This document shows, piece after piece, positions 1 to 8,143 of a DNA stretch of 60,080 nt. A program made the translations under genes and the position numbers. This stretch comes from an uncultured Eubacteriales bacterium. GTDB lineage: Bacteria > Bacillota > Clostridia > Oscillospirales > Acutalibacteraceae. Below the pieces are notes generated by a model. The model was not told where the DNA came from, searched no databases, and was given only the letters and a program-made list of their open reading frames with translations. The stretch spans positions 1 to 60,080 of the forward strand of contig CAKSHI010000009.1 in the NCBI GenBank assembly GCA_934457115.1. The letters are read 5' to 3'. Position 1 is the stretch's first letter; each line of letters begins with the position of its first letter.

Positions 1-250
1 GGCGAGGGTCTGCTTTACAAGGAAAGGGAGAAATTAATTTTGTTTATAGATAAACTGGTTTAGAGTGCCGCCGGAGGCGAGGGAAGGCGAAATTCGCCTT
101 CGAGCCCTGACACCTCGACCAAAGCAGAGTATGTAGACTTAAAGGTTTACATACTCTTTTGTTTTATGTGACAGGCGAGGGTCTGCTTTACAAGGAAAGG
201 GAGAAATTAATTTTGTTTATAGATAAACTGGTTTAGAGTGCCGCCGGAGG
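1..250. repeat. 77-bp exact direct repeat, two copies (1-77 and 174-250)
   Basis: The two copies are identical over 77 bases and lie 173 bases apart; they diverge right after the shared CCGCCGGAGG end. The spacer holds a perfect 9-bp inverted repeat (83-91 with 93-101, one-base loop) and a terminator-like hairpin (127-158). The first copy reads as about 20 codons open from the left edge to a TAG at 61-63, so it could be the tail of a gene outside the window, and the second copy a duplication of that tail. No complete gene is visible in 1-350. Confidence 0.85.
127..164 (+). terminator. Hairpin with T-rich tail between the two 77-bp repeats
   Basis: AGAGTATGTA pairs with TACATACTCT around a short loop and is followed by TTTGTTTT. 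This fits a rho-independent terminator for a plus-strand gene ending near the left edge. Confidence 0.6.
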
Positions 251-276
251 AGAGAGAGGTCTGTATTTGTGTACTT

Positions 277-323
277 AAAAAAATAAAAAAGACATCTTAG
301 TAGGTACTATTTCTAAGATGTCT
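277..323 (-). terminator. Terminator of the small minus-strand gene
   Basis: AGACATCTTAG (290-300) pairs with CTAAGATGTCT (313-323). Read on the minus strand, the stem is followed by a T-rich run (complement of 277-289). Confidence 0.8.
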
Positions 324-350
324 TCTTTACAAAATTTTATGTTTTTTGGA

Positions 351-647
351 CTAATCTTCAACTTTTTCTTCTAAAGCCCTTCTAAGCCATACTTCTGCTA
401 TATCTAAAGCAAGGTATAAACCGGATTTTTCGCTGGTTTTTACTGCTTTATTTTTCTCAGTATCAACTAATTTTACTATTACTTTATCAGATATATCAAG
501 ACCTTCAACCTTTTTTGAAGATTTTACTTGCATTTTAATAACATACTTATCATAAATATTCCCATAATATATGGTTTCCTTGCAGCGGACGAGAGGTTTA
601 CCTTTATAGGTTAGAAATTCATTCTTTTTATTAGTTTTACTGTTCAT
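351..647 (-). CDS. Small conserved hypothetical protein (98 aa)
   Basis: The product is a soluble, charged protein of about 98 residues with no signal peptide or membrane segment. It resembles a small family I recall in Clostridia, with a KGKPLVRC segment near the N terminus, a central YYGNIYDKYVI stretch and a C-terminal SEKSGLYLALDIAEVWL helix. No function is known to me. A GTG at 656 is in frame, but the ribosome binding site AAGGAG (657-662) touches it. The ATG at 647 has 9-base spacing, so I chose that start. It is a single-gene unit, divergent from secD and closed by its own terminator. Confidence 0.75.
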   Translation of the reverse strand: MNSKTNKKNEFLTYKGKPLVRCKETIYYGNIYDKYVIKMQVKSSKKVEGLDISDKVIVKLVDTEKNKAVKTSEKSGLYLALDIAEVWLRRALEEKVED

Positions 648-684
648 TAAGTCCACTCCTTCATTTAATTAACTATTATCGTTT

Positions 685-713
685 ATTATATCATACATTA
701 AATCTATAGTAAA
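685..713 (-). promoter_or_regulatory. Sigma-A-type promoter of the small minus-strand gene
   Basis: On the minus strand TTTACT (708-713), a 17-base spacer and a perfect TATAAT (685-690) lie about 40 bases upstream of the ATG at 647. Confidence 0.55.
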
Positions 714-759
714 GAAAAAATATTGCATAGATGATACTTGGTATATTAAGTAGTGACGA

Positions 760-788
760 TTGACTTTTTATGCAAAAAAACGTATAAT
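760..788 (+). promoter_or_regulatory. Sigma-A promoter of secDF
   Basis: TTGACT (760-765), a 17-base spacer and a perfect TATAAT (783-788) place transcription start near 795, giving a leader of about 40 bases before the secD ATG at 837. Confidence 0.85.
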
Positions 789-836
789 TACTTTTGACGT
801 ATGTTTTAAAATATATTGTATTGGAGGATATTACTC

Positions 837-2246
837 ATGAAACGAGTAGGTAAACCGGTGTTTTTTATTATTGCCGTTTTTATTTTGTTAATGAGCTATG
901 CTGCTATTTTTGGTGTATATGGAAAAAACGGCGACCTCCCTGTTACCTATATCAAGGGCGTAAATGATATTCGTTGGGGAATTGATATTAAAGGAGGAGT
1001 AGAAGCGACATTTAGTCCGGCTGGTGGGTATGATGCTACTGCCGAACAAGTTGAAGCTGCAAAGTCTATCATAGAGGTAAGGCTTGTAAAGAATAATATT
1101 ACTGATTATGAGCTTTATGCGGATAACAATAATGATAGAATAATTGTAAGATTTCCTTGGAAAGAGGATGAGACTGAATTTGATGCGGAAAGTGCAATAA
1201 AAGAAATTTCTGCAACAGCATCTCTTACTTTTAGAGAGGGTAAAGAATACTCGGCTGTGGAGTATGATTCTGACGGTAGTCCTGTGTACAAGACTCCTAC
1301 AGGGGAAACTGCTTCTAATGTAATTATTGAAGGTAAAGATATACAAAATGCAGAGGCTGTGGTTTACACAGATCCTCAAACAAACAAAACTCAATATATG
1401 GTCAAGCTTACTTTTAACGAAGAGGGCAAAGAGAAATTTAAGGACGCAACAAGCAGAATGTTAAATCAAACCATTTCTATATGGATGGATGATGTGATGA
1501 TTTCGTATCCGACTGTAAATGACGTAATTTCAGACGGTGTAGCAACGATTTCCGGAAACTTTACATCTGCAGAAGCATCTTCTCTTGCAGCAAAGATAAA
1601 TGCAGGTGCATTGCCTTTTGAATTAGAAACCACTAACTTTGGTTCTATTAGCCCAACATTGGGAGCTTCAGCTTTGAATGCAATGGCTATAGCTGGGGTT
1701 ATAGCTTTAAGCATAATATGCTTATTTATGCTTTTAAAATATAGACTTCCGGGCTTTATTTCTTGTATCGCCCTTTTAGGTCAAGTAGGACTTTCCTTGG
1801 CTGCGGTATCGGGATTCTTCTCATTTGTCCCGAGCTTTACTATGACCTTGCCTGGTGTCGCTGGTATAATCTTATCAATGGGCATGGGAGTTGACGCAAA
1901 CATAATCACTGCCGAGAGAATAAAAGAAGAACTAAATCTTGGTAAAACTATAGACGGTTCTATAAGCCAAGGTTGTTCTGCAAGTTTTTCTGCAATATTT
2001 GATGGTAACGTAACCGTAATTATTGTTTCATTAATACTTATGTCTGTCTTTGGACCTTCTAATATTCTTTCTGCAATATTTGGTCCTTCCACAACAGGTG
2101 TCATTTATTCATTTGGTTATACTCTTTTGGTTGGTGTTATTTCTAACTTTATTATGGGAGTTGCCGCATCTCGCTTTATGCTTAAATCAATTTCCAGGTT
2201 TAAATTTGCCCGTAAAAAATGGTTATACGGAGGTAAAGCAGAATGA
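837..2246 (+). CDS. secD: Protein translocase subunit SecD
   Basis: SecD works with SecF in the membrane, using proton motive force to help SecYEG pull proteins across. The protein has one N-terminal membrane helix, a large extracellular domain with a typical DIRWGIDIKGG start, and five C-terminal helices carrying the conserved GMGVDANIITAERIKEE loop. At about 469 residues it matches standalone SecD rather than the fused SecDF of Bacillus. The open frame runs back to a TTG at 816, but the GGAGG at 823-827 lies inside that extension, so the ATG at 837 is the start. The stop overlaps the secF ATG as ATGA, so the two are translationally coupled. Confidence 0.96.
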   Translation: MKRVGKPVFFIIAVFILLMSYAAIFGVYGKNGDLPVTYIKGVNDIRWGIDIKGGVEATFSPAGGYDATAEQVEAAKSIIEVRLVKNNITDYELYADNNNDRIIVRFPWKEDETEFDAESAIKEISATASLTFREGKEYSAVEYDSDGSPVYKTPTGETASNVIIEGKDIQNAEAVVYTDPQTNKTQYMVKLTFNEEGKEKFKDATSRMLNQTISIWMDDVMISYPTVNDVISDGVATISGNFTSAEASSLAAKINAGALPFELETTNFGSISPTLGASALNAMAIAGVIALSIICLFMLLKYRLPGFISCIALLGQVGLSLAAVSGFFSFVPSFTMTLPGVAGIILSMGMGVDANIITAERIKEELNLGKTIDGSISQGCSASFSAIFDGNVTVIIVSLILMSVFGPSNILSAIFGPSTTGVIYSFGYTLLVGVISNFIMGVAASRFMLKSISRFKFARKKWLYGGKAE

Positions 2247-3211
2247 AACAGTTTAACTTCGATTTTATAAAGAATAAAAAAATATTTTTTAGTATTTCCT
2301 TGGGAATAATGCTTATAGGAATTATATTTAACTTTATTTTCGGGACTCAACTTGACATACAATTTACAGGCGGAGCTATTATAAAGTACTCGTATACGGG
2401 GGATTTAGATGAATCTCAAATGGAGAAACTAATTCAGGATAAAACTACTGAGGTTGTAGAAATTCAGCTAAATAAAAATGTTGTATCAGCAGCTGACAAT
2501 ACAATTAAGAATAATGTTTCTGTAGAGTTTGGCGGAAATGATGCTTTAAGTGTTGAACAACAAACCGAGTTAAGTAATGCATTGGAGGAAACATTTCCCG
2601 AAAATAACTTTGAACAAATAGAGTCAAGTTCAGTTAACCCAAGTATGGGTCACACATTCTTTTGGAAGTGTATGACTGCTATTGCTATAGCTTCTATTTT
2701 GATGGTATTATACGTATCATTTAGATTTAAAAAGATAAGTGGTCTTTCAGCAGGTGTAATGGCATTGGTAGCCCTTATTCACGATGTTATTATGGTATAC
2801 TTTACTTTTGTTATTTTTAGGTTGCCTTTAGACGACAACTTTATTGCAGTTGTTTTAATGATATTAGGTTACTCTTTAAATGATACTATTGTCATTTACG
2901 ACCGTATTAGGGAAAATCGCAAGAAGTTAGGACCTAAGACTAAAGTTGCCGATTTGGTTAATGCAAGTATTAATCAAACATTATCGAGAACTATCAATAC
3001 ATCAATAAGTACTGTTATGGCTATTGGAACAGTTTTAGTTGTTGCATTATTCTTTAAGTTGGATTCCGTTGTCTCATTTGCTCTTCCTATGATGATAGGC
3101 GTTATATCAGGATGTTATTCAACGATCAGCATAGCAGGACCGTTGTGGGTAATGTGGCAAGAACATAAGGAAAAGAAACTCAATCAAGAAACTGCAAAGG
3201 AATCAGAGTAG
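2243..3211 (+). CDS. secF: Protein translocase subunit SecF
   Basis: SecF is the partner of SecD. The 322-residue protein has an N-terminal helix, a short extracellular domain starting near the QFTGGAIIKYSY segment, and five further helices. The conserved LGYSLNDTIVIYDRIRENR segment and the following SINQTLSRTINTS segment are both present. Its ATG overlaps the secD stop codon. A strong hairpin terminator follows, so secD-secF is a two-gene operon. Confidence 0.96.
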   Translation: MKQFNFDFIKNKKIFFSISLGIMLIGIIFNFIFGTQLDIQFTGGAIIKYSYTGDLDESQMEKLIQDKTTEVVEIQLNKNVVSAADNTIKNNVSVEFGGNDALSVEQQTELSNALEETFPENNFEQIESSSVNPSMGHTFFWKCMTAIAIASILMVLYVSFRFKKISGLSAGVMALVALIHDVIMVYFTFVIFRLPLDDNFIAVVLMILGYSLNDTIVIYDRIRENRKKLGPKTKVADLVNASINQTLSRTINTSISTVMAIGTVLVVALFFKLDSVVSFALPMMIGVISGCYSTISIAGPLWVMWQEHKEKKLNQETAKESE

Positions 3212-3262
3212 GTTTTTGGTTTATCACCAAAAGGCTTAATCTTACTATAATATAAATATAAG

Positions 3263-3297
3263 CAGCGTGTAGATATTTCTCTGCACGCTGTATTTTA
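3263..3297 (+). terminator. Terminator after secF
   Basis: CAGCGTGTAGA pairs with TCTCTGCACGCTG as an 11-bp stem including a T-G wobble, followed by TATTTTAT. Confidence 0.8.
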
Positions 3298-3338
3298 TAA
3301 GTTTAGTTATGACATTGCTTTTGGGTTGGTGATTACAT

Positions 3339-4028
3339 ATGACTAAATACGCTAAGAGATCGAGAAAATGGTTTGTTATTAGAAGGTGGATAACACTGAT
3401 TTTAATAACCTTAATTATCTTTATTTCAATAGACTATAATATTAGGCCATTAGTAAAAAGTATAGTAGAAAATAAAGCCCAAGTTGAAGCAACTAATGTA
3501 ATAAATCAGGTTGTAGAGGACGAATTTTCAAGTAATTCTGATATGTATTCGGAGCTCATGTCGATTCAAAGAGGGGAAAACGGAGAAGTTCAGTCTATAT
3601 CTACAAATACTGTAAATACAAATATATTAAAGGCTAAAATAGCAAGAAAAATACAGGAAAACTTGTCTACCACGGAACCTAGGATTGTTAAAGTACCCTT
3701 AGGTACATTAACCACTACGGAAATATTGAGTGGAAGAGGTCCTATGGTTAGTATGAGAATTTCTTTGCCATCCGCTGTTATGGTGAATTTTAGCAGCAAT
3801 TTTGAAAGTGCAGGGATCAATCAAACTAAGCATATGATATATCTTACTGTTAGTACTAAGGTGAACGCAATGATACCGGGCTATCCTGTGGTTACTACTG
3901 CCGAAACTACTGTATTAATAGCCGAAACTGTTATAGTTGGTAAGGCTCCAAATGTATTTGCAAATTTAAATTCAGCAAATTCGGGTTCAGTTGCGGGTTT
4001 ATCTCACATTGACAGTCCGGAGTCTTGA
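3339..4028 (+). CDS. yunB: Sporulation protein YunB
   Basis: YunB is a membrane-anchored protein needed for proper spore formation in Bacillus subtilis, where it is made in the mother cell; its biochemical role is unknown. The 229-residue protein has a basic N terminus, one membrane helix at about residues 15-33 and an extracytoplasmic domain. The family segments are visible: KVPLGTLTTTEILSGRGP, a central AGINQTKH and the C-terminal TTAETTVLIAETVIVG. It stands alone between the secF terminator and the ligA promoter. The ribosome binding site is weak (GGTGATT). The gene indicates an endospore former. Confidence 0.9.
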   Translation: MTKYAKRSRKWFVIRRWITLILITLIIFISIDYNIRPLVKSIVENKAQVEATNVINQVVEDEFSSNSDMYSELMSIQRGENGEVQSISTNTVNTNILKAKIARKIQENLSTTEPRIVKVPLGTLTTTEILSGRGPMVSMRISLPSAVMVNFSSNFESAGINQTKHMIYLTVSTKVNAMIPGYPVVTTAETTVLIAETVIVGKAPNVFANLNSANSGSVAGLSHIDSPES

Positions 4029-4053
4029 TATTTAGGGTTTAATTACATATAAT
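4025..4053 (+). promoter_or_regulatory. Sigma-A promoter of ligA overlapping the yunB stop
   Basis: TTGATA (4025-4030), a 17-base spacer and TATAAT (4048-4053) start inside the yunB stop codon. They give ligA-coaX its own start site near 4060. Confidence 0.8.
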
Positions 4054-4088
4054 TAATTAGTAATTAAAACTATACAAGGAGTATCTAA

Positions 4089-6071
4089 ATGAACGTAGAG
4101 GATCTTAAATCAAGATTAGAAGAATTAAAACAACAAATTAATTATCATAATGAAAGATATTATAATGACGACGCTCCTGAAATAGAGGATTTCGAGTACG
4201 ACAAACTTTTAAGGGACCTTGAAGATTTAGAAAATGCGCATCCAGAATTAATAACCAAGGATTCTCCAACCCAAAATGTAGGAGGAAAAAAATCAAGTAA
4301 GTTTGATCCTGTTGTTCATGAGGTTCAAATGGGAAGTTTACATGACTCATTCTCAGAAGAAGAACTTATGGATTTTGATCGAAAGGTTAGATCTGTCGTT
4401 AGTAATCCTGTTTATGTGGTTGAACCTAAATTTGACGGATTATCCGTCTCTTTGGAGTATAGAGATGGTGTATTTGTAAGAGGGTCAACAAGAGGTGACG
4501 GGCTTGTTGGTGAGGACATAACTGAAAACTTAATGACAATAAAAACTATCCCCAAAAGGCTTAAAAGGGATATACCTTTTATTGAAGTAAGAGCCGAAGT
4601 CTATATGTCTAAATCAAGCTTTTTTGAACTTTTAAAAAAGCAAGAGATCAATGAAGAAAAACCATTTAAAAATCCAAGAAATGCCGCAGCAGGCTCTCTT
4701 AGACAAAAAGATGCCAAAATTACTAAAGAGCGTAATTTGGATGCGTTTGTTTTTAATATTCAAAGATTAGAGGGGAAAAAGGTTTTAACACATATAGAGG
4801 CTCTAAAATTAATGACTGAGCTTGGATTTAAAGTATCTTCGCTTTATGAGAGTTTTGATAACATAGAGGGTGTAATTGATAAAATAAAAGAAATAGGGGA
4901 TGTAAGGGGAGAATTGCCTTATCAAATCGATGGTGCTGTGGTCAAAGTCAATTCATTTGAACATCGAAATATGATAGGAAGTACCTCCAAATTTCCTAAG
5001 TGGGCTGAAGCCTATAAATATCCTCCTGAAGAAAAGGAGACCGAACTTTTAGATATAGAGGTCAATGTTGGTAGAACGGGTGTTCTTACGCCTATAGGAG
5101 TCTTTAAACCTATATTTTTATCAGGAAGTACGGTTAGTAGGGCTACACTTCACAATGAGGATTTTATAAAAGAAAAGGAAATATCAATTGGTGATATTGC
5201 TGTTTTGAGAAAAGCGGGTGATATCATACCCGAAGTTGTATCTATTAAGGAACATAAAGAGGGGTCAAGTGTTTATAAAATGCCCGAATTTTGTCCATCG
5301 TGCGGATCACCGGTCGAAAGACTTCAGGATGAGGCGGCAATTAGATGTCCGAATACGGATTGTCCGGCTCAGCTTTTAAGACACTTGGTTCACTTTGTAT
5401 CTAGGGATGCAATGGATATCGATGGCCTAGGTGTTGCTGTTTTAGAACAGCTTTTAGAAAATAAACTTATCTCTTCACCGTCTGATTTATATAAACTAAA
5501 AAAAGAAGACATATCTCAACTTGAAAGAATGGGAGATAAGTCTTCAGAAAATTTGATTAATTCTATTGCTAAGTCAAAGGATAATGATTTATACCGTTTT
5601 ATATTTGCTTTGGGTATTAGGCATATTGGCCTTAAGGCGGCAAAACTTTTAAGCGAGAAATTTAAAGATATAGACAATATATTTTCGGCAACTCGGGAGG
5701 AAATTGCTTCAATAGATGGTTATGGTGACATAATGGCAAAGGCGGTCTTTGACTATTTCTCATTAAAGGATACAAAAACGCTTATAGATAAGTTTAGGTC
5801 ATATAATGTTAATATGAAGGAAAAAGAGAAAGATCGTGAGGTTAAGTTTGAAGGTTTGACATTTGTCTTGACTGGGACGTTGCCTAATTATAAAAGAAGT
5901 GAAGCTGCTAATATTATTGAAAAATTAGGAGGGAAGGTATCTTCAAGTGTATCGAAAAAGACAAGCTACGTTTTGACAGGAGATGAGGCAGGAAGTAAGC
6001 TAAAAAAAGCAAATGAACTTGGCGTTAAAGTTATAGATGAAAATGAGTTTATTAAGATGTGTGAAAATTAA
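4089..6071 (+). CDS. ligA: NAD-dependent DNA ligase LigA
   Basis: LigA seals nicks in replication and repair using NAD+. The 660-residue length is typical. The adenylation motif KFDG has its nucleophile lysine at about residue 114, followed by the OB fold, a four-cysteine zinc finger (CPSCGSP then CPNTDCPAQ, about residues 400-425), helix-hairpin-helix repeats and a C-terminal BRCT domain from about residue 585. The start is supported by AAGGAG eight bases upstream. It shares a transcript with coaX and has its own promoter. Confidence 0.97.
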   Translation: MNVEDLKSRLEELKQQINYHNERYYNDDAPEIEDFEYDKLLRDLEDLENAHPELITKDSPTQNVGGKKSSKFDPVVHEVQMGSLHDSFSEEELMDFDRKVRSVVSNPVYVVEPKFDGLSVSLEYRDGVFVRGSTRGDGLVGEDITENLMTIKTIPKRLKRDIPFIEVRAEVYMSKSSFFELLKKQEINEEKPFKNPRNAAAGSLRQKDAKITKERNLDAFVFNIQRLEGKKVLTHIEALKLMTELGFKVSSLYESFDNIEGVIDKIKEIGDVRGELPYQIDGAVVKVNSFEHRNMIGSTSKFPKWAEAYKYPPEEKETELLDIEVNVGRTGVLTPIGVFKPIFLSGSTVSRATLHNEDFIKEKEISIGDIAVLRKAGDIIPEVVSIKEHKEGSSVYKMPEFCPSCGSPVERLQDEAAIRCPNTDCPAQLLRHLVHFVSRDAMDIDGLGVAVLEQLLENKLISSPSDLYKLKKEDISQLERMGDKSSENLINSIAKSKDNDLYRFIFALGIRHIGLKAAKLLSEKFKDIDNIFSATREEIASIDGYGDIMAKAVFDYFSLKDTKTLIDKFRSYNVNMKEKEKDREVKFEGLTFVLTGTLPNYKRSEAANIIEKLGGKVSSSVSKKTSYVLTGDEAGSKLKKANELGVKVIDENEFIKMCEN

Positions 6072-6124
6072 ATTTAAGGCTTTTGTTGTGGTTTCTTATA
6101 ATAAGATGATGAGGATGGGTTTTT

Positions 6125-6895
6125 ATGGTTTTAGTTTTAGATATAGGTAATTCAAATATAGTCATGGGTTTGATGGATGATAATAAGTTGTTTGCTAGTA
6201 AAAGGATTGATACAAATCTCAATAGAACGGCAGATGAGTATGCAACCGAAATAAATGAATTTTTGTATGAAAGTAGGGTATTAAAATCTGATATAGATGG
6301 TGCTGCAATGTCCTCAGTGGTTCCATTATTGACTCAAGTACAAAAATATGCAATAAAAAAGGCTCTAAATATAGAACCTTTTATTATAAATACAAGTATG
6401 GATACAGGATTAAAAATCTTGGTTGATAATCCAAATGAATTGGGAAATGACCTTTTATGCGGTGCAGTTGCAGGTATAGACAATTATAATTTACCATTAA
6501 TAATATTTGATATAGGTACTGCAACCACGGTAAGTGTGATAAATGATAAGAAAGAGTTTATAGGAGGCCTTATATACCCGGGGCCTAAGGTTTCTCTTGA
6601 AACTCTTTCTTTAAAAGCCGCTCAATTGCCCAATGTAGCTATGGAACCTCCCGGAAATATAATAGGAAAAAATACGAGGGACTGTATGCTAAGTGGAATT
6701 GTATACGGCAATGCGTTTATGATAGATGGTATTATAAATAATATAGAAAAAAAGCTACAAAGTAAGTCTACTGTGATAGCTACGGGGGGGATTTGTGAGT
6801 TAATAATTCCATATTGTGAAAGAAAAATAATTTGTGATGATAATTTAATGTTTAAAGGAATAATGTCGATTTATAAAAGAGTAGGGCTAAAGTAG
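6125..6895 (+). CDS. coaX: Type III pantothenate kinase
   Basis: CoaX phosphorylates pantothenate in the first committed step of coenzyme A synthesis. The 256-residue protein has the ASKHA-fold phosphate loop DIGNSNIVMGL at its N terminus, the second-domain DIGTATTVSVI segment near residue 132, and the GGLIYPGP segment typical of type III enzymes. It follows ligA by 53 bases with no terminator between, so it is probably cotranscribed. Confidence 0.95.
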   Translation: MVLVLDIGNSNIVMGLMDDNKLFASKRIDTNLNRTADEYATEINEFLYESRVLKSDIDGAAMSSVVPLLTQVQKYAIKKALNIEPFIINTSMDTGLKILVDNPNELGNDLLCGAVAGIDNYNLPLIIFDIGTATTVSVINDKKEFIGGLIYPGPKVSLETLSLKAAQLPNVAMEPPGNIIGKNTRDCMLSGIVYGNAFMIDGIINNIEKKLQSKSTVIATGGICELIIPYCERKIICDDNLMFKGIMSIYKRVGLK

Positions 6896-6912
6896 AAAAG
6901 TGCAAAAAAATT

Positions 6913-7224
6913 TTATGAAGAAAGACGTGAGAAATAATATCCTATTATTATCTTTAATCTTGATCTTGCCTTTTTAATATGGCGTGATACTGTTGAGGGA
7001 TAAACATTTAATTCTCTTGATATATCTACTATTCTCATGTTTTTTCCATAATACATAGTTAGGCATTGCTTTTGTCGAGGAGTTAGCTCCCCGTCAATTG
7101 CTTTTACTAAGACTTTTAACATTTTTTGATGCTCGTTATTTATATCAAAGCATTCTTCTTGATGTTTTGATATAGATATGACAGAGTCGATAAATTTGTC
7201 TAAATATAACGGCTTATTACTCAT
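6913..7224 (-). CDS. Small HTH protein resembling sigma-70 region 4
   Basis: This 103-residue protein has a C-terminal helix-turn-helix like sigma factor region 4: LTPRQKQCLTMYYGKNMRI, then VDISRELNVYPSTVSRHIKKA. There is no region 2, so it is unlikely to be a full sigma factor. It may be a DNA-binding regulator or a partial sigma of the kind found in phage and integrative elements. Its ATG overlaps the end of the upstream small gene by 8 bases, so the two form one unit. The pair is convergent with coaX and divergent from the XRE gene. Confidence 0.7.
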   Translation of the reverse strand: MSNKPLYLDKFIDSVISISKHQEECFDINNEHQKMLKVLVKAIDGELTPRQKQCLTMYYGKNMRIVDISRELNVYPSTVSRHIKKARSRLKIIIGYYFSRLSS

Positions 7225-7429
7225 TTATATTTCCCCTATAACGATATTCCAAATAAATACCTGTTTGCTTTAGTTCAAGGTATATTTGGTAAATTAAGGA
7301 TATTCTGCTATTAATGTTTTCAGTTTCTGATGCACATTTGTGTTTTCGTTCCTTTTTAAGTTTATCTAAGTGTTTTTTTACGATTTCTGCTTGTAAAAGA
7401 TATTCTTCAGACCAATTTTTATAATTCAT
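7217..7429 (-). CDS. Small hypothetical protein (70 aa), partner of the sigma-region-4-like gene
   Basis: The product is short, highly charged and probably helical, with repeated K-E-rich stretches around residues 15-35, and has no recognised domain. It has a strong ribosome binding site (AAGGAGA, seven bases before the ATG) and overlaps the next gene. Such a small helical protein ahead of a region-4-like protein recalls paired genes in mobile-element regulatory modules, but I cannot name the family. An operator-like palindrome sits just upstream of its ribosome binding site. Confidence 0.6.
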   Translation of the reverse strand: MNYKNWSEEYLLQAEIVKKHLDKLKKERKHKCASETENINSRISLIYQIYLELKQTGIYLEYRYRGNINE

Positions 7430-7444
7430 AAGCTCTCCTTTTTA

Positions 7445-7457
7445 ACACGTATTGTGT
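7445..7457. promoter_or_regulatory. Operator-like palindrome O1 (ACACGTATTGTGT)
   Basis: This element lies directly upstream of the ribosome binding site of the leftward gene pair. It matches the element at 7611-7623 in 11 of 13 positions (ACACGYAWTGTGT). A candidate leftward -10 box, TATAAC (complement of 7471-7476), lies just beyond it. It is a likely binding site for the XRE protein. Confidence 0.5.
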
Positions 7458-7604
7458 AGTAGTGCGCATGGTTATATATTTGGATTTTTTAAAATATTAG
7501 CATAATTAAACGAGCATAGTCAACAGATCAATTGACAAATTTATACTTTTTATGCCTTTGTGTGACGTTTATTGGACACTATGATACTATTTTCAAAAAA
7601 ACAC

Positions 7605-7633
7605 TTGATTACACGCAATGTGTATGGTATAAT
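7605..7633 (+). promoter_or_regulatory. Sigma-A promoter of the XRE/ImmA-like pair
   Basis: TTGATT (7605-7610), a 17-base spacer and a perfect TATAAT (7628-7633). The spacer contains the second operator-like palindrome, so a bound repressor would block RNA polymerase. Confidence 0.75.
7611..7623. promoter_or_regulatory. Operator-like palindrome O2 (ACACGCAATGTGT) in the promoter spacer
   Basis: The element has ACAC/GTGT arms around a five-base centre, starts directly after the -35 box and ends five bases before the -10 box. With its twin at 7445-7457 it suggests autorepression of the XRE gene and control of the divergent pair. Confidence 0.55.
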
Positions 7634-7660
7634 GTTATCAATGGAAACATGTATTAGCAA

Positions 7661-7700
7661 ATACACCACTGTTTTCCGTGCGGGGCAGTGTTAGGTGTAT
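7661..7700 (+). promoter_or_regulatory. Inverted repeat in the XRE 5' leader
   Basis: ATACACCACTG (7661-7671) can pair with CAGTG...GGTGTAT (7686-7700), with a three-base bulge. It lies between the predicted transcription start (about 7640) and the coding start. It could be a regulatory RNA stem or a further protein-binding site. Confidence 0.4.
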
Positions 7701-7738
7701 GGCGATTAATATTTCGCATGGAGAAGATGGGTGTTAAT

Positions 7739-8143
7739 ATGTGTAGGAGTGTATTTGGATACAAACTCAAAACTATTAGAAAAAAAAGAGGATTAACTCA
7801 AGCTAAGCTGGCGGATAAACTTGGGGTATGTGCATCTACTATAGGCATGTATGAGCAGGGACGTAGAGAGCCTGACAATAAAATGCTTGCAAAAATATGT
7901 GAAGTCCTAAATGTCAGTACGGACTACTTAATTGGATTTGATAAGTTTGATAAGGATATGAAAAAAGAAGTAGATGATGTTATAGATGAATTTATAAATA
8001 CACTTGAAAAACAGCCAAATTTAATGTTTGATGGTAAACCTATAACTGAAGATGATAGGGACAAAATTGTTACCGCTATAAAGATAGCAGCCTCAGTTGC
8101 AATATATGGTGAAAGAAAGTCAAAGAAAAATAATGAAAAGTAA
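7739..8143 (+). CDS. XRE-family (Cro/CI-type) transcriptional repressor
   Basis: Residues 5-62 form a lambda-repressor-type helix-turn-helix (LKTIRKKRGLTQAKLADKLG, then a recognition helix in ASTIGMYEQGRREP). The C-terminal half ends in a FDGKPITEDDRDKI-like segment common in repressors paired with ImmA-type proteins. The frame extends upstream to a GTG at 7688 and ATGs at 7718 and 7727. I prefer the ATG at 7739 because of its spacing from GGGTG and the usual N terminus of the family. The stop overlaps the next start (TAATG). It probably represses its own promoter and the divergent pair through the two palindromes. Confidence 0.85.
   Translation: MCRSVFGYKLKTIRKKRGLTQAKLADKLGVCASTIGMYEQGRREPDNKMLAKICEVLNVSTDYLIGFDKFDKDMKKEVDDVIDEFINTLEKQPNLMFDGKPITEDDRDKIVTAIKIAASVAIYGERKSKKNNEK

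Noticed and set aside
6913..7224. Full sigma factor
   Set aside because: Only a region-4-like helix-turn-helix is present; region 2 for -10 recognition and core binding is missing.
7532..7556. TTGACA at 7532-7537 as a second plus-strand promoter
   Set aside because: No -10 box is found at 16-18 bases downstream.
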